A stretch of 7,003 nucleotides of DNA from CAYLLT01 sp964548565 (GTDB taxonomy: Bacteria > Planctomycetota > Phycisphaerae > UBA1845 > PWPN01), in NCBI GenBank assembly GCA_964548565.1, contig CAZJTF010000363.1:1-7003 (forward strand). Direction: 5' to 3'. A program made the position numbers and the translations under genes. The notes under the pieces are model-generated. The model worked only from the letters and a program-made list of their open reading frames with translations, was not told the origin of the DNA and did no database searches. Below are positions 1 to 4,961 of the stretch, piece after piece (position 1 is the first letter of the stretch; each line of letters begins with the position of its first letter).

Positions 1-158
1 AAACGCGTGACGAGCGTGTCGACAACTTCGACGCGGGCCTTGCGACCGGTCACACCGGTCCAGAGCCAGTACGCGCCCGGCTCGAGCAGCCGCCGGAAAT
101 CACCGTGCCGGAACTGGAGTCCCCGCTCGTGCTGACGAATTCGGATCCGCTTGAACAT
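1..158 (-). CDS. slipin family (SPFH/band 7) protein, N-terminal part; gene runs off the window start
   Basis: Only the first 52 codons are in the window. The translation opens MFKRIRIRQHERGL and continues through RHGDFRRLLEPGAYWL to a segment ending VEVVDTLVTR. This is the N-terminal pattern I know from bacterial slipins: a short basic lead, a conserved ERGL step, then the first beta strands of the SPFH domain. Family members are membrane-associated scaffold proteins that form oligomers and are often linked to membrane microdomains or protease partners; the partner here is unseen. The start is fixed by a very strong Shine-Dalgarno (AAAGGAGGTGA, minus strand, 165-175) about 8 nt before the ATG at 158-156. 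The leader upstream is unusually structured: a 5-bp hairpin overlaps the ribosome-binding site and a long interrupted hairpin lies just beyond. The family call is good; the specific function is unknown. Confidence 0.78.
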   Translation of the reverse strand, partial: MFKRIRIRQHERGLQFRHGDFRRLLEPGAYWLWTGVTGRKARVEVVDTLVTR

Positions 159-164
159 GAACGC

Positions 165-183
165 TCACCTCCTTTCGTAAAGG
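165..183 (-). promoter_or_regulatory. slipin ribosome-binding site partly inside a small hairpin
   Basis: On the minus strand CCTTT-ACG-AAAGG (183 to 171) is a perfect 5-bp inverted repeat with a 3-nt loop. Its 3' arm is the AAAGG part of the Shine-Dalgarno AAAGGAGGTGA. The hairpin is weak, but it could modulate access to the site. That regulatory role is an inference. Confidence 0.35.
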
Positions 184-191
184 CATTCAGG

Positions 192-242
192 TTTCAGCAT
201 CCGGCCCATCGCTCAACGGGAGCGGAGGGCCGGCGGCTGAAG
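192..242. repeat. long interrupted hairpin in the slipin leader
   Basis: Three stacked perfect stems share one axis: TTCAGC (193-198) with GCTGAA (236-241), CCGGCCC (201-207) with GGGCCGG (227-233), and CGCTC (210-214) with GAGCG (220-224). The loop is AACGG. The stems are separated by two symmetric 2x2 internal loops, for 18 Watson-Crick pairs in 49 nt. T209-G225 and T192-G242 add wobble pairs only if the plus strand is the RNA. No T-tract follows on either strand, so it does not look like an intrinsic terminator. It ends about 18 nt upstream of the slipin ribosome-binding site, so it could be a 5' UTR element of slipin (minus) or an arm of the structured RNA to its right (plus). Confidence 0.6.
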
Positions 243-261
243 ATCGAGACGATAAATCAAC

Positions 262-514
262 GGGCAGGCCGGAGGCTGATTCGTACACCTCACCGCACGC
301 TTGTGACGGAACCAGGTTTCAGAGGGTACCTGCGTGGGTCGATTCTGCGCCGACGCGTCCCCCTCGTCCGCAGCCGGTGCTCTCGACACACGTTGGCATC
401 CCCCGGTATCCACCTGGTTTCAAAGCCGCTCGCGTGTTGCCGTGCCGGCGCCGCACACGACTGTGCGGAACGCCGGCGGCCGGTGGGCGGGCGACCATGC
501 CTCCGCGCCTGCCC
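262..514 (+). ncRNA. candidate structured RNA domain closed by a 15-bp helix; family unknown
   Basis: I found this by pairing complementary segments by eye. The closing helix pairs 262-269 with 507-514 and 270-276 with 499-505, all Watson-Crick with one bulged base at 506. Inside it, a long arm is built from nested stems: 308-317/412-421, 324-330/405-411, 332-336/389-393, 338-342/383-387, 345-349/369-373 and 352-355/365-368, about 36 pairs. A second arm, 445-457/462-476, has 13 pairs with two bulged A bases and the loop CGAC. An optional stem 295-300/432-437 lengthens the first arm. Wobbles G309-T420, G326-T409 and G332-T393 pair only if the plus strand is transcribed. I see no clear promoter or terminator of its own and no match to RNase P, tmRNA, SRP or 6S signature sequences. 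A 253-bp MITE-like element with 15-bp terminal inverted repeats is an alternative, but no target-site duplication is seen. Confidence 0.45.
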
Positions 515-520
515 CTGTGT

Positions 521-553
521 GGAGGATCTGCACCTCCGGACCTGGTACGGTCC
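521..553. repeat. two abutting small hairpins
   Basis: GGAGG (521-525) pairs with CCTCC (533-537) across a 7-nt loop. GGACC (538-542) pairs with GGTCC (549-553) across a 6-nt loop. The hairpins touch with no spacer, so they could stack coaxially. They sit between the closed structured domain and the tRNA-like element and may belong to either. Neither is followed by a T-tract. Confidence 0.45.
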
Positions 554-560
554 TGCTGTG

Positions 561-632
561 GTGTCGAGCGGGAATCGAACCCGCAACGCACGGGTTATCT
601 GCCCGTTGCTCTTTTCGTTGAGCTACAGACGT
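561..632 (-). tRNA. degenerate tRNA-like element, Ile-GAT-like anticodon; probably a tRNA pseudogene
   Basis: On the minus strand the order is TA at positions 8-9, a perfect 4-bp D stem (GCTC/GAGC), A26, a perfect 5-bp anticodon stem (ACGGG/CCCGT), a 5-nt variable loop, and a perfect 5-bp T stem (GCGGG/CCCGC) around the canonical loop TTCGATT. The anticodon loop is CAGATAA, giving GAT at 34-36. Key tRNA features are missing. The 8-nt D loop AACGAAAA has no G18-G19, position 33 is A instead of the near-universal U, and the acceptor halves ACGTCTG and TCGACAC form only three Watson-Crick pairs plus one wobble. CCA is not encoded at the expected place. It is clearly derived from, or mimics, a tRNA, but it is unlikely to be charged and used in translation. 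Confidence 0.6.
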
Positions 633-828
633 TGGTCACAAGCGGCACGTTTCGATCGCCTGGGCGGAACGCGTGCGTGCAAGTCGATACACGACGCCGC
701 ACGCGCCGCCGGCCCGCGCCGGTTCAACCCCTGGTGAAAACAACTCCAGCCTTGACACGATCTCACGCCATCGGCGCGCACCTTTTCCGCACAGTCATCC
801 GCAGCGGTGCGGATACCGCGGGCTGGCA
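633..828. other. non-coding spacer with a nested hairpin (670-705)
   Basis: No credible reading frame. CGCGTGCG (670-677) pairs with CGCACGCG (698-705), and inside it GTCG (683-686) pairs with CGAC (692-695) around the loop ATACA, giving 12 pairs in all. CCGGC-CCGC-GCCGG lies just beyond. A perfect TTGACA occurs at 752-757 on the plus strand, but no -10-like sequence lies at the right distance. The stretch is upstream of the tRNA-like element on the minus strand; I see no convincing promoter for that element. Confidence 0.4.
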
Positions 829-861
829 ATAAAAAACCCCGGCAGGCACTCGCCTCCGGGG
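829..861 (-). terminator. strong intrinsic terminator (minus strand)
   Basis: Read on the minus strand, CCCCGG pairs with CCGGGG, with an inner GGC/GCC stem and a 4-nt loop. The hairpin occupies 837-861 and is followed at once by TTTTTTATT (836 to 828). This is a textbook Rho-independent terminator for transcription coming from higher coordinates. The nearest upstream promoter on that strand is at 1094-1121, and no protein gene lies between, so it most likely ends the ncRNA described next. Confidence 0.88.
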
Positions 862-1086
862 TCGTGGAACGCGATTGCGTACCCGCTCAGCCCGGAGGAT
901 CCGCGCAATTCCCGAATAAGAGCGGCGTTGGGGCGATCAGCCCCATTCGGCCGTCTCTGCCGGGTTGATAAGTTTCGAATCTGTACGCGCGCCGCATGGC
1001 GACGTCTCCCGGACCATCCGTTCGAACAGGAATCAGTGGTCGCGATATGCCCTGGGTCGTACGGAGAGCCGGACTCTCCGAAGGGT
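831..1086 (-). ncRNA. candidate independent small RNA of about 255 nt, family unknown
   Basis: The minus strand has a consensus-like promoter (1094-1121) and a strong terminator (829-861), with no plausible reading frame between them. Predicted start is about A1086. Visible elements, 5' to 3': a perfect 7-bp hairpin (1062-1080, loop TCCGG); GACCA/TGGTC (1012-1016/1037-1041) enclosing a small inner stem; two copies of the palindrome TTCGAA (1021-1026 and 974-979) that can pair with each other; GGGGC/GCCCC (930-934/940-944) directly continued by CCGAAT/ATTCGG (912-917/945-950); CGCAAT/ATTGCG (904-909/874-879); then the terminator hairpin. CCCGG (891-895) could reach CCGGG (960-964), giving a possible pseudoknot. 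I looked for RNase P, SRP, tmRNA and 6S landmarks and did not recognise them. It lies between mutM and the tRNA-like element on the same strand as both. Confidence 0.6.
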
Positions 1087-1093
1087 AATGAGG

Positions 1094-1121
1094 AATATAC
1101 AACAGTTTTGAGGAGAGTCAA
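1094..1121 (-). promoter_or_regulatory. sigma-70-type promoter for the candidate ncRNA
   Basis: On the minus strand TTGACT (1121-1116), a 16-nt spacer, then TATATT (1099-1094). Each hexamer differs from consensus at one position. The surrounding sequence is notably AT-rich for this genome. The expected start is near A1086, just before the first hairpin of the candidate RNA. It lies about 70 bp past the mutM stop codon, too late to serve mutM. Confidence 0.7.
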
Positions 1122-1188
1122 ACGGAAATGAGCGAAAAACGTGAGCTCGTTGACCGGTGGGCGGGCCCCCGGGCACCGCAGACCGATC

Positions 1189-1986
1189 TTACCGCTGGGC
1201 GACGGGGACCCAGGCGGTCGTGCGGCCGCCGATCGTCTCGTGGATGATCTTCTCGCCCCGCGTGGTGACGGCGTCCACGTTGCGGCCCCAGCGGTGGTGG
1301 AAGAGCCAGTCGGCGGGGAAGCGCTCCTTGACGGCGTCCACATCGACCGCGCGGCGGATGACCCGAAGGAGAACCATTCGCAGTCGCTTTGCCTCGTCGG
1401 CGGTGAGGTCCGATCCGAGCCGGCGTGGCGCGATCCCGGCCTGGTAGAGCACCTCGTCTGCAATCCAGTTGCCAACGCCGGCGGCGAAGCCCTGGTCAAG
1501 CAGCACTGCCTTGATCGGCGCCTTGCGCCGAGCCAGGAGTGCAGTGAACCCGGCGGCCGGCGGCATCTCGAGCAGCGGATCGAAGCCCAGCCGCGAAATC
1601 GGCGGTTCGTGCTCGGGGTCGTCCTGCAGGCGAATGCGCCCGAGGCGCCGCGGGTTGGTCATGGCCAGCCGCTCGCCGGACTCGGTCACCAGCTCGAGCT
1701 TCCAGAACAGCGGGCGCTGTCCGGGAGCCGTATAGACCACGAAGTGTCCGCCCATCCCGAACTGCAGGCAGGGCCATGGGCGGCGATCCAGTTCCATCCA
1801 CAGGTACTTGCCCTTGCGGCGCAGCGCGACGACACGACGTCCGCGCAGCGCCGCAGCGAGAGTGCGCGGCGTGACACCCGAGTAGACAATGCGGTCGTCG
1901 GCGGTGTTCACGCGCACGAGCGTCCGCCCGAGCAGCGTCCGCTCGGCAATCCGGCGTGCGGATTCGACTTCAGGAAGCTCCGGCAT
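1189..1986 (-). CDS. mutM: formamidopyrimidine-DNA glycosylase, zincless-finger type
   Basis: 265 aa. Base-excision repair enzyme that removes oxidised purines such as 8-oxoguanine and formamidopyrimidines and nicks the abasic site. The start is certain because the family needs Met-Pro-Glu: the protein opens MPELPEVE, giving the catalytic Pro2 and Glu3. Lys60 sits in the RRKGKYL loop, equivalent to the conserved beta-hairpin lysine. TNPRR (110-114) matches the intercalation region, and the helix-two-turn-helix includes GVGNWIADE with Asn173. The C-terminus lacks the usual four-cysteine zinc finger: the only cysteine is Cys73. In its place is an antiparallel segment ending GGRTTAWVP with Arg255 in the expected place, as in plant and fungal Fpg and the zincless finger of NEIL1. 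ISRLGFDPLLE and NWIADEVLYQA also resemble the plant type. No Shine-Dalgarno is evident. It is divergent from the TIM-barrel gene. Confidence 0.93.
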   Translation of the reverse strand: MPELPEVESARRIAERTLLGRTLVRVNTADDRIVYSGVTPRTLAAALRGRRVVALRRKGKYLWMELDRRPWPCLQFGMGGHFVVYTAPGQRPLFWKLELVTESGERLAMTNPRRLGRIRLQDDPEHEPPISRLGFDPLLEMPPAAGFTALLARRKAPIKAVLLDQGFAAGVGNWIADEVLYQAGIAPRRLGSDLTADEAKRLRMVLLRVIRRAVDVDAVKERFPADWLFHHRWGRNVDAVTTRGEKIIHETIGGRTTAWVPVAQR

Positions 1987-1995
1987 CGGCGGCGA

Positions 1996-2024
1996 ATGGT
2001 AAATCCGGCGTGGTCGAGGCACAA
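1996..2024 (-). promoter_or_regulatory. possible mutM promoter
   Basis: On the minus strand TTGTGC (2024-2019), a 17-nt spacer, then TACCAT (2001-1996). The match is modest. The -10 ends only 9 nt before the mutM ATG, so the transcript would have almost no leader, which fits the absence of a Shine-Dalgarno. Confidence 0.3.
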
Positions 2025-2035
2025 CAGCGGCGGAA

Positions 2036-2064
2036 TTGGCGTGAACAGCCGATTCTGCTACTGT
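2036..2064 (+). promoter_or_regulatory. possible promoter for the TIM-barrel gene
   Basis: TTGGCG (2036-2041), a 17-nt spacer, then TACTGT (2059-2064), upstream of the gene that starts at 2185. Both boxes are weak. A 6-bp hairpin, GCACAG/CTGTGC (2103-2108/2117-2122), would lie in the leader. The 198-bp divergent spacer must hold promoters for both flanking genes. Confidence 0.25.
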
Positions 2065-2184
2065 ATCGGGCCTTGTGGCGGCCCGTCGTCGCGGAAGATC
2101 ACGCACAGAGACCGAGCTGTGCACGGCACCTGGAGTCCGGTCGCTGACGGGCGGGAGCGCTGCATCGGCCGGAAAGGACCGAGG

Positions 2185-3090
2185 ATGAAGCTGGGTTTCA
2201 GCTCGCTCGCGTGCCCCGAGTGGGACCTCGAGACGATCATCAGCCAGGCCGCCGCGATGGGATACAGCGGCGTCGAACTGCATGGTGTGCGCGGCGAATC
2301 GCACCTGCCCGTGGTGCCTGCACTCGCCCGCGGACCGGAAGCGGTGGCGGCGCGCTTCGCCGAAGCGAGCGTCGAACTGGTCTGCCTGACCACGGACAAT
2401 CGGCTCGAGACGCCCGATCGCCGGCGGCTCGAGGCGGAGAAGGCGCAGGTCCGCGCAGTGCTTGAACTGGCGGGCCGACTGCGGTGTCCGAACGTGTGCG
2501 TCACCTGCGGCAGCCAGCCGCGGGGCGAGACGAAGGAGACCACGCTGGTCCGCATCGCGGACGCGCTGCGCGAGCTCGCGCCCACGGCCGCCGAGAATGG
2601 CACCACGTTGCTGCTCGAGAACGGCGGTGACTTCAACAGCACGCGGGATCTCTGGTTTCTGATCGACATTGTGAACCACCCGTCGGTGCGGTGCTGCTGG
2701 AACGCCGGTAACTCGCGTCTGGCCGGAGAACGCCCCACCATTACCGTACCCCGCATCGGACGGATGATTGAGCTCGTTCACATGGTCGATCTGCGTGTCG
2801 CGCCCGATGGCAGGGTCGAAGGCTACGCGCTGCCGGGCGAAGGCGGATTGGACGTGGAGCGGGCGCTCGACCTGCTTCGCGGCGTACTGTACGGCGGGTA
2901 CGTGGTGTTCAGCTGGCCGAAGTCGCGGGTGGCTGCACTCGCCCCGCCCGAGGAAGCGCTCCCGGCGGCGCTGGCCAGCATGAAGGCTATGCTCGAGCGA
3001 CTCGCGAATGTGAAAGAATTGTCCGCCTACAAGGGCGACAAGAACGCGCCTCGATACGGACCGGCCCCGCACGGGGCGGTCAAGTCCTGA
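2185..3090 (+). CDS. sugar phosphate isomerase/epimerase-like TIM-barrel protein (xylose isomerase-like, AP endonuclease 2 superfamily)
   Basis: 301 aa, no signal peptide, cytosolic. The fold is recognisable from its repeating strand ends: KLGFSSLA at the first strand, GYSGVELHG with Glu31, VELVCL, VCVTCG, TTLLLENGG with Glu145, VRCCWNAGN, VHMVDL with His199, and a GEGGLD loop near 218-223. Relatives are divalent-metal sugar isomerases, epimerases or endonuclease IV; the substrate cannot be read from sequence. Two usual metal ligands look altered: the Asp of the D-x-G-H/N motif is Asn173, and the Glu of the usual E-W near the C-terminus is Ser243 (FSWPK, 242-246). The remaining set may not bind metal normally. 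The start is an ATG preceded by AAAGGA (2173-2178). The next gene begins 25 bp after the stop, suggesting cotranscription. The C-terminal tail after about residue 275 is polar and probably disordered. Confidence 0.8.
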   Translation: MKLGFSSLACPEWDLETIISQAAAMGYSGVELHGVRGESHLPVVPALARGPEAVAARFAEASVELVCLTTDNRLETPDRRRLEAEKAQVRAVLELAGRLRCPNVCVTCGSQPRGETKETTLVRIADALRELAPTAAENGTTLLLENGGDFNSTRDLWFLIDIVNHPSVRCCWNAGNSRLAGERPTITVPRIGRMIELVHMVDLRVAPDGRVEGYALPGEGGLDVERALDLLRGVLYGGYVVFSWPKSRVAALAPPEEALPAALASMKAMLERLANVKELSAYKGDKNAPRYGPAPHGAVKS

Positions 3091-3115
3091 TCCCTCCCCA
3101 CGGAGCGACACACAG

Positions 3116-4933
3116 GTGGCGAAGGATCGCTTGCCAGTCGGCCTGACCCTCTCGATGATCGTGGGAGCGGTTTCCGTCGCCGTGCTGGCGCTCAGCGGGA
3201 GCATCGGGCGTGTGATCCAGGCTCCGGTCCTTGTGCACACGTCGGCGGCGCTGGCGCTGATCTGGAGCCTTGCCGCCTACCTGCTGTCCCGCCGGCGCGC
3301 TTTCGCCCCCGCGCACGTCCATTACGACGCGACCGCGGTCTTGCAGATCGCCACCATGTTGGCCGCGGAAGTGGCCGTGCTCGTCATGCTGTATGCGGCT
3401 GTCCTCGAAACGCTCCGCCGCACCGTGTTCATGGATTACCTGATCGCGCGCGAGGTGGTGATCTGGCGGTCGGGACTCATCGACCTGCTGCTCGTCGGCA
3501 CTGCCCTGGGGCTGCACTGGGCGCGGACACGGCAGGCACAGCTGCTGACCGCAATCTACTGGGTGCTGATCCTCGCGGCGGGCTGGGGGTCCCTGCTTTC
3601 ACCCGGTTTTCGCAGCATCCGTTCGGCGGGCGGCTCCGAACACAGCATTCCCACAGCCTGGGCCAGCCTGTTCATGCTGGGGGCCTGCGCGGCGACGCTG
3701 CTGATGACCGTGCTGGCCGGCTGGATGACTCAGCGGCGGCGGGCGCGAGCCTGGCCCGACAATCTGGAGCATTTGACGGAGCCCGCGACGCCATGGCCGG
3801 GGTTTCATTCCAGCGCAGCAATCGTCGGCGTTGCCGTCCTGTGTCTGGGATGCGTTCATGTCATCGTGCCCTGGACGCCGGTTGCGGCTGCCATGGCGGG
3901 CGGATCGCTGCTGGCCCTCGCGCACCGACGCTGGAACGAGGTACTGGCGGATGCCGCATTCGGGCTGATCACGCTGGCGGTCGTTTCGGCCTGCATGTTC
4001 GGCATGAGCTGGCCGGTGTGGACGACCACCGGCTACGCCTCGATCTTTAACCGGGCAGTCCTCGGCTTTGCGGTGATGACAATCTTCTGGCACTGGCTGG
4101 CCGCGGTCTGGGAACAGCAGCTGGACGAGGGACGCCCGTGGACGACCGCCGGGCGCCTGATCCGGGTTGCGCGACGCGTGGGCTTCCTGTCCGGGGCGGC
4201 CGGGCTGCTGATGTCGCTGCACCTGGCGTTCTGGCCGAGCCTGCCGTACGTCATCGATCGAGACGCTTCGCGGGCGCGGTGGATCTGGGGGCCGATCGCC
4301 AACGGGCTGCTGGTGGTCGCGCTGCTGCTGTCGGCGCGCCTCACGCGAAAGTCGACACTGGCATGGCTGACGATCCTGGCACTGGGATCGACTGCGGGTT
4401 TCGTGGTAACGCGCGCTCCGGGGTCGGCGCTCGGGGAACTGTGGTTCCTCTATTGGCCGGCGCTCGTCGCGGCGTCCGGCGTTGTCTGCCTGCTGGGAAT
4501 CCTGCTGGTGCGCCGGGCGCGTCCGTACTTTGTGGAGCCTTTGCTCGTCACCGGCGTGCTGCTCGCGCCCGTGCTGTCGCTCATGGGGTTGAGTATTGCC
4601 GATGAAGCGCTGATCCCGCACTGGTTGCCGCCGCTCACGTTCGCCACGCTGGCGATGTTGTACCTTATCGCGTCCCGCGTGCCGGGGCCGCGCACGTTTG
4701 CCGCCGTCGCGGTGATCTGCATGGCGGCGGCCGCCTGGTCGCTGCGGACGGTCACTCCGCATCCGCTGCTCAACAGCGTCTATTTCCACGGGGTACTGGC
4801 GGGCGCCGCGGTTGCCCTGGTGACGCTCATCTACTCGGATCGGATCAGCCGCCCGACCGCCCGCGCGTTCGTGTGGGGCGGGACCGTCGTGGCCGCGGCC
4901 AGTCTGATCGCAAACCTGCTCGCGTGGCGATGA
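3116..4933 (+). CDS. polytopic membrane protein, function unknown
   Basis: 605 aa beginning at a GTG, with GGAG about 10 nt upstream (3102-3105). I count about 17 to 19 hydrophobic segments, for example near residues 8-30, 37-57, 72-98, 118-135, 140-162, 180-203, 233-252, 277-298, 305-330, 355-375, 392-407, 415-433, 442-465, 473-492, 503-520, 527-543, 553-574 and 584-603. They are joined by short basic loops such as RRR at 59-61 and 207-209. There is no soluble domain, no Walker motif, no heme-binding CxxCH and no obvious transporter signature. Scattered tryptophans (WHW near 325, WIWGP near 389) and His residues are visible, but no repeated motif. It follows the TIM-barrel gene by 25 bp and precedes dtd by 28 bp. 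The reading frame is open for its whole length with strong third-position GC bias, so it is a real gene. I do not recognise the family. Confidence 0.82.
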   Translation: MAKDRLPVGLTLSMIVGAVSVAVLALSGSIGRVIQAPVLVHTSAALALIWSLAAYLLSRRRAFAPAHVHYDATAVLQIATMLAAEVAVLVMLYAAVLETLRRTVFMDYLIAREVVIWRSGLIDLLLVGTALGLHWARTRQAQLLTAIYWVLILAAGWGSLLSPGFRSIRSAGGSEHSIPTAWASLFMLGACAATLLMTVLAGWMTQRRRARAWPDNLEHLTEPATPWPGFHSSAAIVGVAVLCLGCVHVIVPWTPVAAAMAGGSLLALAHRRWNEVLADAAFGLITLAVVSACMFGMSWPVWTTTGYASIFNRAVLGFAVMTIFWHWLAAVWEQQLDEGRPWTTAGRLIRVARRVGFLSGAAGLLMSLHLAFWPSLPYVIDRDASRARWIWGPIANGLLVVALLLSARLTRKSTLAWLTILALGSTAGFVVTRAPGSALGELWFLYWPALVAASGVVCLLGILLVRRARPYFVEPLLVTGVLLAPVLSLMGLSIADEALIPHWLPPLTFATLAMLYLIASRVPGPRTFAAVAVICMAAAAWSLRTVTPHPLLNSVYFHGVLAGAAVALVTLIYSDRISRPTARAFVWGGTVVAAASLIANLLAWR

Positions 4934-4949
4934 CCGGCGAGCGATCCGC

Positions 4950-4961
4950 TACAATGCCCCC
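4950..4961 (+). promoter_or_regulatory. likely -10 element for a leaderless dtd transcript
   Basis: TACAAT (4950-4955) matches the -10 consensus at five of six positions and ends 6 nt before the dtd ATG. The normal -10 to start-site distance would place transcription initiation at or next to the A of the ATG. There is no Shine-Dalgarno in the 28-bp gap after the membrane-protein gene. No clear -35 is seen at 16-18 bp upstream. Confidence 0.45.

Noticed and set aside
752..780. Perfect TTGACA on the plus strand as a promoter
   Set aside because: The sequence 16-18 nt downstream is GC-only (CGCGCA region), with no -10 element.
105..832. Long plus-strand reading frames across the RNA island
   Set aside because: They run antisense through the slipin start or through the tRNA-like element, whose translation gives the familiar tRNA artefact GIEPATHGL. 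They are Arg/Pro/Cys-rich and have no ribosome-binding site.
831..1086. RNase P RNA, because of GGAGAGTCCGGC near the 5' end of the minus-strand RNA
   Set aside because: It resembles the conserved GGAAAGTCCGGGC only loosely, the other conserved regions are missing, and the RNA is too short.
1128..1252. Small plus-strand frame beginning MSEKRELVDRW with GAGGAG upstream
   Set aside because: It lies antisense over the ncRNA promoter and the mutM 3' end and soon becomes Arg/Gly-rich. The GAGGAG lies next to the complement of the -35 box and is 12 nt from the ATG. Not supported as a gene.
1141..2184. Plus-strand upstream extension of the TIM-barrel frame
   Set aside because: This part is antisense to mutM and not protein-like. 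The family start is at 2185, directly after AAAGGA.
3064..3077. GCCCCG/CGGGGC hairpin at the end of the TIM-barrel gene as a terminator
   Set aside because: It is inside the coding sequence, very short, and has no T-tract. The next gene begins 25 bp after the stop.
1987..3240. Minus-strand extension of the mutM frame
   Set aside because: Fpg must begin Met-Pro-Glu because Pro2 is catalytic, so the start is fixed at 1986. The rest is a shadow of the TIM-barrel gene.
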